Below, piece by piece: positions 15,278-24,486 of a stretch of 32,344 nt of DNA. How positions within the stretch are numbered: position 1 is the stretch's first letter; the number at the start of each line of letters is the position of its first letter. Both the position numbers and the translations under genes were made by a program. This DNA is from Prevotella sp. (GTDB lineage Bacteria; Bacteroidota; Bacteroidia; Bacteroidales; Bacteroidaceae): the NCBI GenBank assembly GCA_017428925.1, contig JAFRPY010000039.1:1-32344 (forward strand), read 5' to 3'. A model generated the notes under the pieces. The model had not been told where the DNA came from. It did not search any database and worked only from the letters and a program-made list of their open reading frames with translations.

Positions 15278-16657
15278 ATGGACAACAAACAAAAGACACT
15301 GGAATTAGGAACCAAACCCGTCGGCAAATTGCTAACGCAATATGCACTGCCAGCTATGGTAGCAATGACGGCATCGAGCCTCTACAACATCATCGACCGC
15401 GCATTCATCGGTCAGGTGGTAGGTCCTGAAGCCATTGCCGGTTTAGGTATCACTTTCCCACTGATGAACTTGAGCGGAGCTTTTGGAGCTGCCGTTGGCG
15501 TTGGTGCTTCTACGTGTATTTCCGTAAAATTAGGGCAAAAAGACTACGAAGTCGCTGAACACCTTTTGGGGAATACTGTGACACTAAATCTTATCGTTGG
15601 CTTGCTATTCATGATTGTATGCTTCATTTTCCTCAATCCCATTCTTTTATTTTTCGGAGCGAGCAGCGTAACATTGCCCTACGCCCGTGAATTCATGGAG
15701 GTCATACTGGCAGGAAACATGATTACCCACATGTATTTTGGAATGAATGCAGTACTACGAGCGGCAGGAAAACCGCAACATGCCATGTATGCGGTGCTCT
15801 TTACAGTGGGCATGAATATTCTGCTGGTCATTACTTTTGTGTGGTGGTTTAAATGGGGCATACGCGGAGCAGCGCTTGCAACTGTGATATCACAGTCGAT
15901 GGCGTTGTGCTGGCAATTATGGTTATTCTCCGACAAAAAGGAAATCATCCATCTGAAGCGTGGCATCTACAAATTGAAAGCCAATCTGGTGAAGAATATC
16001 ATCTCGATAGGTATTTCTCCCTTCTTGATGAATGCCACAGCATGTATCGTGGTGATTTTCATGAACAACCAGTTCGTTAGATACGGAGGAGACATGGCCG
16101 TTGGTGCCTATTCAATAGCCAATTCCATTTGCATGGTGTTCTTTATGTTAGTGATTGGTGTCAACCAAGGTATGCAGCCCATCGCTGGATACAACTTCGG
16201 AGCACAGAAATACGACCGCATGTTGCGTGTATTATGGCTTGCCATCACGGCTGCCACCTGCATCCTTCTTCTCGGTTGGTCTCTCGCCATGCTCTTCCCA
16301 CGAGAGATGGCCCGTATTTTCACTACGGACAAAACACTCATCAGCATGGCCTCACGAGGCATACGCTTGAACATGCTTGTCTTTTTTGTTGTTGGCGGTC
16401 AGGCTGTTATCACAAATTTCTTCCAATGTATTGGACAAGTTAAGATTAGCATTTTCTTATCTCTGACACGCCAACTTATCATACTGATTCCGCTGGCTTT
16501 CATCCTCCCAAGGTTTCTTGGACTCGACGGCGTATGGTATGCCATGGCCGCCAGCGACTTTCTTTCCGCAGCTATGACATGGCCGCTACTTCTCGTTTTC
16601 CTTAAAAGATTCAAAGGCATAAAACCAGTTGAAAACCTAAAACCTCAAAATGGATAA
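15278..16657 (+). CDS. MATE-family multidrug efflux transporter
   Basis: A 459-residue inner-membrane transporter with about 12 hydrophobic helices in two halves, expected to export cationic compounds in exchange for Na+ or H+. MATE features include the N-terminal PVGKLLTQYALPAMVAMTAS, SLYNIIDRAFIGQVVGPEAIAGLG, and the second-half VIGVNQGMQPIAGYNFGAQKYDRM. The start at 15278 is fixed by the -7 box at 15260-15267. The stop overlaps the ATG of the next gene by 8 nt. It heads a plus-strand series of eight closely spaced genes. Confidence 0.92.
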   Translation: MDNKQKTLELGTKPVGKLLTQYALPAMVAMTASSLYNIIDRAFIGQVVGPEAIAGLGITFPLMNLSGAFGAAVGVGASTCISVKLGQKDYEVAEHLLGNTVTLNLIVGLLFMIVCFIFLNPILLFFGASSVTLPYAREFMEVILAGNMITHMYFGMNAVLRAAGKPQHAMYAVLFTVGMNILLVITFVWWFKWGIRGAALATVISQSMALCWQLWLFSDKKEIIHLKRGIYKLKANLVKNIISIGISPFLMNATACIVVIFMNNQFVRYGGDMAVGAYSIANSICMVFFMLVIGVNQGMQPIAGYNFGAQKYDRMLRVLWLAITAATCILLLGWSLAMLFPREMARIFTTDKTLISMASRGIRLNMLVFFVVGGQAVITNFFQCIGQVKISIFLSLTRQLIILIPLAFILPRFLGLDGVWYAMAASDFLSAAMTWPLLLVFLKRFKGIKPVENLKPQNG

Positions 16658-17258
16658 AATCATCATAAATATCGGTCGTCAGTTCGCTTCTGGTGGTCGT
16701 TACATCTCGAAAAAACTCTGTGAAGAGTTCGGTTGTCAATATTTCGACAAAGAGATTCTCGATATTGCCGCTAAGGAAAGCGGTTTCCCCTCATCCGTTT
16801 TTAAAAAGAACGACGAGAAGAAGAACTTTATTCATACCCTTTTTCACCTGCATGCTCCAATGCTCTCCGACGATAATTTCTACAACAACAAGTTCTCCGA
16901 GGAAAGCCTCTTCCAGTTTCAGTGTGAGGCCATCAAAAAAGCAGCAAGTCAAGGAAGTTGCCTTTTCATAGGACGATGTGCGGATTATGTACTTCGCAAT
17001 GAACCAAATACGGTAAACATATTCCTGACAGCAAACATGAAGGACCGCATCAACCGAACCATGGAACGCAGTCAGGTTGACGAAGAAACAGCAAAAAAAA
17101 TCATCAACAAGAAAGACAGTTCACGCTCTTCTTTCTACAACTACTATTCGGGCAAGAAGTGGGGAGCAGCTGAAAGCTATGATCTCTGCATCAACACCTC
17201 CATTCTTGGGCTCGATGAAACCGCAAAATTTATAGCAGACTTCATCAGGAAAAGATGA
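16650..17258 (+). CDS. Cytidylate-kinase-like protein
   Basis: A 202-residue P-loop protein of the cytidylate kinase-like group (AAA_26 / Cytidylate_kin2). The N-terminus IINIGRQFASGGRYISKKL is a P-loop variant, with Ala where canonical members have Gly (GRxFGSGG). The middle has LFIGRCADYVLR, and the C-terminal half has the lid-like NKKDSSRSSFYNYYSGKKWG. Such proteins often lie beside transporters in Firmicutes and Bacteroidetes, and their physiological substrate is not established. The gene overlaps both neighbours (8 nt with MATE, ATGA with the phosphoesterase), so it is certainly in the same transcript. Confidence 0.85.
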   Translation: MDKIIINIGRQFASGGRYISKKLCEEFGCQYFDKEILDIAAKESGFPSSVFKKNDEKKNFIHTLFHLHAPMLSDDNFYNNKFSEESLFQFQCEAIKKAASQGSCLFIGRCADYVLRNEPNTVNIFLTANMKDRINRTMERSQVDEETAKKIINKKDSSRSSFYNYYSGKKWGAAESYDLCINTSILGLDETAKFIADFIRKR

Positions 17259-17746
17259 AAAAAATAGGAATTCTTAGCGACACACACGCCTACTGGGACG
17301 AGAAATATTTGCATTATTTCGAACCCTGCGACGAAATATGGCATGCTGGCGATATCGGTTCCCTCGAGGTTGCCCAGAAGTTAGCTGAGTTCCGTCCACT
17401 TAAGGCCGTCCACGGAAACATTGACGGTGGTGATCTGCGTCGTATTTTTCCCGAAATCCTAAGATGGAAATGTGAAGAAGTTGAAGTGCTCATGAAACAT
17501 ATCGGGGGTTATCCTGGCAACTATGACTTCAGTATTCGCTCTACACTCTACACAAACCCTCCACAACTTTTTGTCGCAGGACATTCTCACATTCTGAAAG
17601 TAAAATACGACAAGACGCTCAACCTTTTACACATTAATCCAGGTGCCGCTGGCATACAAGGTTGGCATAAGGAGCGGACACTCGTCCGTCTCACTATTGA
17701 AGAGAAAGAATTCAAGGATTTGGAAGTAATAACTTTAGGAAAATAA
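17255..17746 (+). CDS. YfcE/MJ0936-type metallophosphoesterase
   Basis: A 163-residue calcineurin-like phosphoesterase. All metal-site motifs are present: SDTHAYW (Asp8, His10), HAGDIGS, HGNIDGGD, and the C-terminal GHSHILKV with a late HINPGA. The size fits the small YfcE family, which hydrolyses phosphodiesters in vitro with unclear in vivo substrates. The start overlaps the kinase-like gene as ATGA, and rfbB follows after 5 nt. Confidence 0.9.
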   Translation: MKKIGILSDTHAYWDEKYLHYFEPCDEIWHAGDIGSLEVAQKLAEFRPLKAVHGNIDGGDLRRIFPEILRWKCEEVEVLMKHIGGYPGNYDFSIRSTLYTNPPQLFVAGHSHILKVKYDKTLNLLHINPGAAGIQGWHKERTLVRLTIEEKEFKDLEVITLGK

Positions 17747-17751
17747 ACAAT

Positions 17752-18891
17752 ATGAAGAAAAGAACAATTGTAATTACTGGTGGTGCTGGCTTTATTGGAA
17801 GCCATGTGGTGCGCCTGTTTGTGAACAAGTATCCCGAGTATCATATCATTAATCTCGACAAACTGACGTATGCTGGCAACCTTGCCAACCTGAAGGACAT
17901 CGAGGACAAGCCCAACTACGAATTTGTAAAGATGGACATTTGCGACTTCGACGCGTTCTATCAGCTGATGCAGGACAAAAAGGTTGATGGCATCATCCAC
18001 CTTGCTGCCGAAAGCCATGTCGACCGAAGCATCAAAGATCCCTTCACCTTCGCCAAGACAAACGTGATGGGCACACTCTCGTTGCTTCAAGCAGCCAAGC
18101 TCTATTGGGAGTCGCTGCCCGAAAGATACGAAGGCAAGCGCTTTTATCACATTTCTACCGACGAGGTGTATGGTGCATTGGAACTAACGCACCCGGAGGG
18201 CATCGAGCCTCCGTTTACCACCACAGCATCTTCATCGGAGCATCATCTGGCGTACGGGGACAAGTTCTTCCTGGAAACGACAAAGTATAACCCCCACTCA
18301 CCGTACTCGGCAGCCAAGGCTTCAAGTGACCACTTTGTACGCGCCTACCATGATACTTATGGAATGCCCGTCATCGTAACCAACTGCTCGAACAACTACG
18401 GCCCCTATCAGTTCCCCGAAAAACTGATACCGCTGTTCATCAACAACATTCGCCACCGCAAGCCTCTGCCCGTCTACGGCAAGGGCGAGAACGTACGTGA
18501 CTGGTTGTTTGTCGAGGACCATGCACGTGCCATCGACCTGATTTTCCATAAGGGACTAATTGCTGAAACCTACAACATTGGTGGTTTCAACGAATGGAAG
18601 AACATCGACATCATCAAAGTTGTTATAAATACCGTTGACCGCCTGCTTGGACGTAACGAAGGTGAGGACATGGATCTCATTACCTTTGTCACCGACCGTG
18701 CCGGCCACGACCTACGCTATGCCATCGACAGTTCAAAGTTGCAAAAGGAACTTGGTTGGGAGCCCTCACTCCAGTTTGAGGAAGGTATCGAAAAGACGGT
18801 CCGCTGGTATCTCGACAATCAGGAGTGGCTCGACAACGTGACCTCCGGCGACTATCAGAAGTATTACGAGAATATGTATAAAGATAGATGA
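17752..18891 (+). CDS. rfbB: dTDP-glucose 4,6-dehydratase
   Basis: A 379-residue extended short-chain dehydrogenase that converts dTDP-glucose to dTDP-4-keto-6-deoxyglucose. The NAD-binding GGAGFIGSH is at 10-18, the catalytic TDE at 136-138 and YxxxK at Tyr185/Lys189. An insertion of about 25 residues between TDEVYG and the YSAAK motif makes it longer than enterobacterial RmlB and is, from memory, typical of Bacteroidales. No rmlA, rmlC or rmlD is in the window. The product is therefore probably used by the ketoisomerase at 21046-21450 rather than for rhamnose here. It ends in an ATGA overlap with purT. Confidence 0.94.
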   Translation: MKKRTIVITGGAGFIGSHVVRLFVNKYPEYHIINLDKLTYAGNLANLKDIEDKPNYEFVKMDICDFDAFYQLMQDKKVDGIIHLAAESHVDRSIKDPFTFAKTNVMGTLSLLQAAKLYWESLPERYEGKRFYHISTDEVYGALELTHPEGIEPPFTTTASSSEHHLAYGDKFFLETTKYNPHSPYSAAKASSDHFVRAYHDTYGMPVIVTNCSNNYGPYQFPEKLIPLFINNIRHRKPLPVYGKGENVRDWLFVEDHARAIDLIFHKGLIAETYNIGGFNEWKNIDIIKVVINTVDRLLGRNEGEDMDLITFVTDRAGHDLRYAIDSSKLQKELGWEPSLQFEEGIEKTVRWYLDNQEWLDNVTSGDYQKYYENMYKDR

Positions 18892-20087
18892 AGAAGATAC
18901 TGCTATTAGGTTCAGGCGAACTGGGCAAGGAATTCGTGATTGCCGCTATGCGTGCAGGGCAGTATGTTATTGCATGCGACCGTTATGATAACGCTCCGGC
19001 CATGCAGGTGGCTGATGAGCGCGAAGTGTTCTCCATGCTCGACGGTGATGCGTTAGAGGCCGTAGTTAACAAGCACAAACCCGACATCATTGTTCCTGAA
19101 ATTGAAGCTATCCGTACGGAAAGGCTCTTTAAGTTCGAGGAGCAGGGCATTCAAGTGGTTCCATCGGCACGTGCCGTGAACTACACTATGAATCGTCGTG
19201 CCATTCGTGACCTTGCTGCCAAGGAGCTCGGCTTGCGCACGGCAAAATACTTTTATGCCAAGACCTTCGAAGAATTCAAGACAGCAACTGACGAGATTGG
19301 TTTCCCCTGCGTGGTGAAACCCCTGATGTCATCGTCTGGCCATGGACAGAGTTACGTCCACAATGAAGATGAATTGGAAAAGGCTTTCCACGAGGCTATG
19401 GAAGGAAGTCGTGGCGATGTAAAGGAAGTCATCATCGAGGAATTCATCGATTTCGAATCCGAATTTACACTGCTTACCGTAACCCAGCAGCATGGGTGGC
19501 CAACGCTTTTCTGTCCGCCTATCGGTCATGTGCAGAAGGCTGGTGACTATCGTGAATCGTGGCAACCTTATAAGATTAGCGATGAGGCTTTGAAACAGGC
19601 CCAGATGATGGCAGAGAAGGTAACGAAGGCGCTGACTGGTGCAGGCATCTGGGGTGTCGAGTTCTTCTTGACCAAGCAGGGCGAGGTCATCTTCTCGGAG
19701 TTGAGTCCTCGTCCGCATGATACGGGTATGGTGACACTTGGCCATACCACCAACCTCAGCGAATTTGAGTTGCATTTCCGCGCTGTGATGGGGCTGCCCA
19801 TTCCTGCTATTCATCTTGAGCATGCAGGTGCTTCTGCCGTTATCCTTTCACCTGTGGAGGCCAACACACCTGTTGACCGTTCGTTGTTGCCTTACAATCT
19901 CGAAGAGGCCTTGAAGGAAGACCGCACCCGCATCCGCATCTTTGGTAAGCCTGAGGCTCACAAGGGGCGACGTATGGGTGTGGTACTTTGCTATGGCGAG
20001 GTTGGCGATGATATTGAGTTCCTTCGCAACAAAGCCAAACGTTTGGCCACAACTGTACTGGGAACTGAACCCTATATGAAGAAATAA
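18888..20087 (+). CDS. purT: Formate-dependent GAR transformylase
   Basis: A 399-residue ATP-grasp enzyme that makes formyl-GAR from GAR, formate and ATP in purine synthesis. The N-terminal pre-ATP domain ([19 protein letters not shown]) is followed by the ATP-grasp domain with [32 protein letters not shown], and the metal site [21 protein letters not shown]-terminal barrel ends in [12 protein letters not shown]. It is full length. It is an odd resident between rfbB and sugar-modifying genes, overlapping the former by ATGA. Confidence 0.95.
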   Translation: MKKILLLGSGELGKEFVIAAMRAGQYVIACDRYDNAPAMQVADEREVFSMLDGDALEAVVNKHKPDIIVPEIEAIRTERLFKFEEQGIQVVPSARAVNYTMNRRAIRDLAAKELGLRTAKYFYAKTFEEFKTATDEIGFPCVVKPLMSSSGHGQSYVHNEDELEKAFHEAMEGSRGDVKEVIIEEFIDFESEFTLLTVTQQHGWPTLFCPPIGHVQKAGDYRESWQPYKISDEALKQAQMMAEKVTKALTGAGIWGVEFFLTKQGEVIFSELSPRPHDTGMVTLGHTTNLSEFELHFRAVMGLPIPAIHLEHAGASAVILSPVEANTPVDRSLLPYNLEEALKEDRTRIRIFGKPEAHKGRRMGVVLCYGEVGDDIEFLRNKAKRLATTVLGTEPYMKK

Positions 20088-20093
20088 GTAAAA

Positions 20094-21041
20094 ATGATAG
20101 TAACGCTACAGTCCCTGCGCTTCATTTTTGTGATGCTGATTTTCCTGTCGCATTTTTCATATCAGGATATTGAGGCACTCGATGCAGGCGGAGATTGTGG
20201 CGTTACTTTCTTTTTCTTGCTTAGTGGTTTTGTCTGTTCGCTGGGCTATGGAACCAAGATAGAAACAGGACAGTTTTCACACTTCCGTTTCCTGTGGAGG
20301 CGCATACGTAAATTCTATCCCCTCCATTTGCTCTGCCTGCTGTTTTTCCTTGTCGTCAGTATGTCTTCAATTGACGTCAAAGTACTGCTCAACTTATTAC
20401 TTTTGCAGAGCTGGGTTCCCGATTCCAATTATTATTTCTCGTGCAACAGCGTTTCATGGTTCTTATCGAGCCTGCTATGTTGTTACTTGCTGTTTCCGCT
20501 TATTTATCGCTATGTGTCCACGGGTCTGACAATTGGCATAATGGCTGTATATGGAATTGTATATTGGTCAACTCCCTACGACCGTGTTAATTCCATTCTG
20601 TATGTTTTTCCATTGGTGCGTTTCGTCGATTTCTACTTAGGAATGGTGTTGTGCCAACTTTACCAGCGTCATCAAAATGTTGTCGTTCCGAACTGGATGG
20701 AAGTTCTCTCAATAATCTTTTTGTTGGTGTCATTGGCCATCTATCCTTTTGTGGACGAGAAATTCCGAAATGCACCTCTGTACTGGCTAGTATTGATACC
20801 TCTAATTCTGATTTTTGCCCATCAGCAAGGAATCGTTTCAAGGTGGTTGCAGACACACCATATGGCGTTACTTGGATCGCTCAGTCTGCCATTGTTCTTG
20901 ACTCATCAGATGCTCATTGGTTTCTTGACACATCACTTACCACAAATGCCTGCCATTCTAATGTTGACAGTTTGTATCTTTATAGCTTTAATAGTGAGTT
21001 GGGGAATACAAATAATATTTTCACGCATCTTCCGTTTATAG
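20094..21041 (+). CDS. Acyltransferase-3 family membrane protein
   Basis: A 315-residue polytopic membrane protein with about nine to ten hydrophobic helices. The N-terminus LQSLRFIFVMLIFLSHF and the GVTFFFLLSGFVCSLGYG loop are classic for the acyltransferase-3 (OafA-like) family, which O-acylates surface sugars or glycolipids; the His in LSHF is the conserved catalytic position. Context suggests modification of a glycan built with the neighbouring deoxysugar enzymes. It is spaced 6 nt after purT and 4 nt before the ketoisomerase gene. Its AT-richer, less biased codon use than rfbB/purT hints at a different history. Confidence 0.88.
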   Translation: MIVTLQSLRFIFVMLIFLSHFSYQDIEALDAGGDCGVTFFFLLSGFVCSLGYGTKIETGQFSHFRFLWRRIRKFYPLHLLCLLFFLVVSMSSIDVKVLLNLLLLQSWVPDSNYYFSCNSVSWFLSSLLCCYLLFPLIYRYVSTGLTIGIMAVYGIVYWSTPYDRVNSILYVFPLVRFVDFYLGMVLCQLYQRHQNVVVPNWMEVLSIIFLLVSLAIYPFVDEKFRNAPLYWLVLIPLILIFAHQQGIVSRWLQTHHMALLGSLSLPLFLTHQMLIGFLTHHLPQMPAILMLTVCIFIALIVSWGIQIIFSRIFRL

Positions 21042-21045
21042 ATAT

Positions 21046-21450
21046 ATGAGACCAGAAAAAGCAAGAATTATCGACCTTCCAAAGATAGTGGATTCTCGTG
21101 GTAACCTGACCGTGGCCGAACAGAAGAAGATTGTTCCGTTCGATATAGCCCGTGTCTATTGGACTTATGACGTCCCTTCGGGTGAACGGAGAGGCGGTCA
21201 TGCCCACCGCAGCTGTGAAGAAATTGTCATTGCTGTCAGCGGTTCTTTCGATGTAGAGGTTTATGATGGTCAAGAACGACAGTCATTCCACCTCAACCAT
21301 CCTTATCAGGGACTTTATATCGGAACAGGTGTTTGGCGCACGTTGGAAGATTTCTCCAGCGGTGCCGTCTGCTTGGTGCTTGCTTCTGAGCTGTTCGATG
21401 AAGATGAGTATATCTACGATTACGACGAATTTAAAGTGTTCGTAAAGTGA
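21046..21450 (+). CDS. Sugar 3,4-ketoisomerase, FdtA/QdtA-like cupin
   Basis: A 134-residue single-domain cupin of the WxcM/FdtA type. Family markers are LPKIVDSRGNLTVAE, IARVYWTYDVPSGERRGGHAH (His52 and His54 in the active site), a beta-barrel core, and the YIGTGVWRTLEDFSSGAVCLVLAS signature. Characterised relatives convert dTDP-4-keto-6-deoxyglucose to the 3-keto isomer, the step before 3-amination in dTDP-Fuc3NAc or dTDP-Qui3NAc synthesis. The substrate would be the product of RfbB encoded upstream. The aminotransferase normally next in line is missing here. Confidence 0.88.
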   Translation: MRPEKARIIDLPKIVDSRGNLTVAEQKKIVPFDIARVYWTYDVPSGERRGGHAHRSCEEIVIAVSGSFDVEVYDGQERQSFHLNHPYQGLYIGTGVWRTLEDFSSGAVCLVLASELFDEDEYIYDYDEFKVFVK

Positions 21451-22388
21451 TGTTCGAGATAAGGCGATACACAGCAGAGAAGGAATCGGAGTGGAACATG
21501 TTTGTGGCCCGGTCGAAGAATGGCACGTTTCTCTTCAACAGAGGTTATATGGACTACCATAGCAATCGATTTAACGACCATTCACTGATGTTTTACCTTG
21601 ATGGTCGCCTTTACGCCTTGATGCCAGCTCACGAAGATGGTGAATTATTCTGCACACACCGCGGTCTGACTTATGGCGGTCTGGTGATGGATAGCAAGAC
21701 TACTGCCGCACAGACTGTATTATTGTTCAGAGAATTAAACGATTATCTGCGACATGAAGGTTTCTGCCATGTTCTTTACAAGTGTGTACCTTGGATTTAC
21801 CATCAGATGGCGGCTGAAGAAGACCTTTATGCCATGACCAGTGTTTGCAACGCCCGACTGGTCAGCCGTGACTTGGGAATTGCCATCATTCAGCGTAACA
21901 CCATCCGATGGGAAAGAGTACGCCGAAGGGCGCTGAAACGTGCTCAGGAAACAGGTATTGCTGTAGCACGTAGCAACGATTACGCTGGTTTTTGGAAAGT
22001 ACTTACTGAAAATCTGGCACAGAAGTATGACTCAAAACCTGTGCATACCTTGCAAGAAATAGAATTGCTGAATTCACGATTCCCATACAACATCGTTCTC
22101 TATACTGCGCAGAAAGATGGTGAGATTCTTGCTGGCATGGTGCTGTATGTAAGTAACCAGGTGTCCCGCGCTCAGTATAGTTCTGCAAGTCCGTTGGGAA
22201 AGCAACTGGGAGCCATTGATTGTATTTACGATCAGGTAATCAACCATGACTACCGTGATTTGCCCTATTTTGAGTTTGGCACATCAGCATTGAATAATAG
22301 CAATGCTATTAACGAATCGCTCATTTTCCAAAAAGAAGGCTTCGGTGGAAGAGGTATATGCTTTGACATATACGAATGGGACATATAA
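21450..22388 (+). CDS. FemAB/GNAT-type N-acetyltransferase
   Basis: A protein of about 312 residues with two GNAT-like halves, as in FemAB or Acetyltransf_6 proteins. Recognisable parts are WNMFVARSKNGTFLFNRGYMDY near the N-terminus, the central YDSKPVHTLQEIELL, and the C-terminal YFEFGTSALN...NESLIFQKEGFGGRG, which is common in Bacteroidales sugar-locus acetyltransferases. It probably N- or O-acylates a sugar intermediate from the ketoisomerase branch. A GTG at 21447 is also in frame, but the ATG at 21450 overlaps the upstream TGA as TGATG and is preferred. Last gene of the plus-strand series, followed by a terminator. Confidence 0.8.
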   Translation: MFEIRRYTAEKESEWNMFVARSKNGTFLFNRGYMDYHSNRFNDHSLMFYLDGRLYALMPAHEDGELFCTHRGLTYGGLVMDSKTTAAQTVLLFRELNDYLRHEGFCHVLYKCVPWIYHQMAAEEDLYAMTSVCNARLVSRDLGIAIIQRNTIRWERVRRRALKRAQETGIAVARSNDYAGFWKVLTENLAQKYDSKPVHTLQEIELLNSRFPYNIVLYTAQKDGEILAGMVLYVSNQVSRAQYSSASPLGKQLGAIDCIYDQVINHDYRDLPYFEFGTSALNNSNAINESLIFQKEGFGGRGICFDIYEWDI

Positions 22389-22393
22389 AAAAC

Positions 22394-22440
22394 AAAAAAG
22401 GGAATGTGCCCTTTAAGATGCATTCCCTATTAATGTTTTC
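22394..22440. terminator. Bidirectional terminator between the acetyltransferase and lutC
   Basis: AGGGAATG 22399-22406 pairs with CATTCCCT 22421-22428. On the minus strand the stem is followed by TTTTTTGTTTTTT, a strong signal for the lut operon. On the plus strand only a weaker ATTAATGTTTTC follows. Confidence 0.75.
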
Positions 22441-23034
22441 TTATTCTGGCATCAGCAGCACCGTAACACTGCGTGCTGCCTGTGCGCCCATAACCAAGAC
22501 CTGAGCAATATCGGCTGTTTTTGAAGGTCCGCTAATGAACGTACCATAGCCGTCATACTGCTTGTCAAATTCGATGCGCTTGTAAGCCTCGTGCATATTA
22601 TTCACGATTTGGCTCTTGGGCATCAAGATAATCAGATTCTCGGATATGAAGCAGACTGCCTTTTCTTTCATCTGCTGCGGTATCCAGATACAGCCATTCT
22701 CTGCCACACCAAACATTCCCCTGATGATGCCCACATCGGTGCCGTTCAGGTCACGTGCTCGTCCCACGGTATCAGGATTTCTCGTTGCGATGGTTATCTC
22801 GGGCAGATTACTTGCTATCTCCTTGGCATCAGGATAGAGTTCCTTAATCAACGTGTTAATATCGCGATCTGGAGACACTTCTATCACCTGACCACCCACA
22901 CTTTCGCTCATCTTTATAAATTGCACCAAAGGCTCTGGATAGGTGATAGCTTTAATGTCGTCGAGCGAAGGCATGTCGTATCTGACCTTCACATTCTCAC
23001 GATACCTTTTCAGTATATCTTCTTTGTTACTCAT
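22441..23034 (-). CDS. lutC: LutC-type LUD-domain protein of lactate utilisation
   Basis: A 197-residue LUD-domain (YkgG-like) protein. It is the third component of the LutABC system that oxidises L-lactate to pyruvate. The C-terminal FISGPSKTADIAQVLVMGAQAARSVTVLL carries the family's GPSxTADIE-like block (here TADIAQ, a slight departure). The N-terminal region and central WIPQQMKEKAV fit the family. It is the last gene of the minus-strand lut operon, 42 nt after lutB. Confidence 0.88.
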   Translation of the reverse strand: MSNKEDILKRYRENVKVRYDMPSLDDIKAITYPEPLVQFIKMSESVGGQVIEVSPDRDINTLIKELYPDAKEIASNLPEITIATRNPDTVGRARDLNGTDVGIIRGMFGVAENGCIWIPQQMKEKAVCFISENLIILMPKSQIVNNMHEAYKRIEFDKQYDGYGTFISGPSKTADIAQVLVMGAQAARSVTVLLMPE

Positions 23035-23076
23035 AGAAAAATCTCAATTATCTGTTAAATCAATATAAATACCCAC

Positions 23077-24447
23077 TTATTTAACCTTTCCTTTCTTCCA
23101 AAGAGTGTGGAACGACTGTTTCGGGAATGTCATCATCTTATGTCCGTCGGCCCATGGATTCAATCCGCAGTTTATGAGAGCGTCGGGAACAAAGTTGGCT
23201 AAGGGTGCGAATTTTAGGGCCGTGTTGTAAATGCCACTGCTACCATAGACCATATTCATACCCTTGCACATAATCTTCTTCTGTGGATTGGCCGTACCAA
23301 AGTCGTCCAGTTGCTGACGCCACTGATAGACTTGGTCACCGAGATTAACTTTCACGGGGCATACCGTCTGACAACTCAGGCACAGCGTACAAGCCGAAAC
23401 ATTACCACTATGCTGATATTTGTCGCGCAACATACCAAGGTTAATGCCGATAGGCCCAGGGATAAAATAGCTGTAGGAATAACCGCCCGAACGACGATAT
23501 ACAGGGCAGGTGTTCATACACGAGCCGCAACGTATACACTTCAGTGCCTCCCAGTGCTCCTCATTGCCTATCCATTCCGAACGGCCATTGTCCACCAAAA
23601 CAATATGCATCGGAGCTGCCGTCGGACGAGCCTTCCGGAAATGCGACGTATAGGTAGTTGTAGGCTGTCCCGTTCCAGCACGACAAAGCATGCGCTGGAA
23701 CACAGCCAGACTGTCGTAGTTGGGTACCACCTTCTCAAGTCCCATGGCTACAATGTGCAGCTTGGGGCATGAAGTGCTCATGTCGGCATTACCCTCGTTG
23801 GTGCATACCACGATATCGCCCGTTTTGGCAATACCGAAGTTAGCTCCTGTCATTCCGGCATCTGCCGTCAGGAACTCGTTACGAAGACTCAGGCGAGCCT
23901 GATAAGTAAGATACGTCGGATCGTGGTTGCCTTTTTCCGAACCGAGTTTTTCCTCAAACAATTCGCCCACGTCGTCATGGTTCAAGTGAATGGCAGGCAT
24001 GACGATATGGCTCGGTTTCTGCCCTTTCAACTGAATGATGCGTTCACCCAGGTCCGTCTCCACCACCTCGATACCATGTTGCTCCAGATAGGGATTCATC
24101 TCGCATTCCTCTGTGAGCATCGATTTCGACTTCACGATTTTCTTGACGTTGGCTTTCTTCAATATACCCAGTACAATTTCATTAAACTCGTCGGCATCTT
24201 TTGCCCAGTGAACGATGCAACCGTTTTTCTCGGCATTGGTGGCGAACTGCGCCAGGTATTCATCCAAGTGAGTTACCGTATGACGCTTAATCTGTGATGC
24301 TTTCTCGCGCAACTGCTCCCACTCTTCCAAGCCGTAAGCCATGTTATCGCGCTTGGTACGTACGCTCCAGAAAGTAGCGTCGTGCCATTTCGAATATGTC
24401 TGGTTCTTCAAGAACTCCTTTGCTGCTTTACTGTGTCCTGTACTCAT
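23077..24447 (-). CDS. lutB: LutB-type iron-sulfur lactate oxidation protein
   Basis: A 456-residue protein joining an N-terminal LUD domain (to about 290, with VKSKSMLTEECEMN and DAGMTGANFGIA) to a bacterial-type ferredoxin module. Two 4Fe-4S motifs are visible, CIRCGSCMNTCPVYR at about 305 and CTLCLSCQTVCPVK at about 352. A short C-terminal extension ends in a Trp-rich segment. It is the electron-transfer core of LutABC, cytosolic and redox active. Gene order lutA-lutB-lutC on the minus strand matches the standard operon. Confidence 0.93.
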   Translation of the reverse strand: MSTGHSKAAKEFLKNQTYSKWHDATFWSVRTKRDNMAYGLEEWEQLREKASQIKRHTVTHLDEYLAQFATNAEKNGCIVHWAKDADEFNEIVLGILKKANVKKIVKSKSMLTEECEMNPYLEQHGIEVVETDLGERIIQLKGQKPSHIVMPAIHLNHDDVGELFEEKLGSEKGNHDPTYLTYQARLSLRNEFLTADAGMTGANFGIAKTGDIVVCTNEGNADMSTSCPKLHIVAMGLEKVVPNYDSLAVFQRMLCRAGTGQPTTTYTSHFRKARPTAAPMHIVLVDNGRSEWIGNEEHWEALKCIRCGSCMNTCPVYRRSGGYSYSYFIPGPIGINLGMLRDKYQHSGNVSACTLCLSCQTVCPVKVNLGDQVYQWRQQLDDFGTANPQKKIMCKGMNMVYGSSGIYNTALKFAPLANFVPDALINCGLNPWADGHKMMTFPKQSFHTLWKKGKVK

Positions 24448-24486
24448 AATTAATTAGTTTAATAATTTGAGTTAACTACCTGGTTA

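Noticed and set aside
17752-18891. dTDP-rhamnose operon
   Set aside because: rmlA, rmlC and rmlD are absent and the next sugar gene is a ketoisomerase, not an epimerase.
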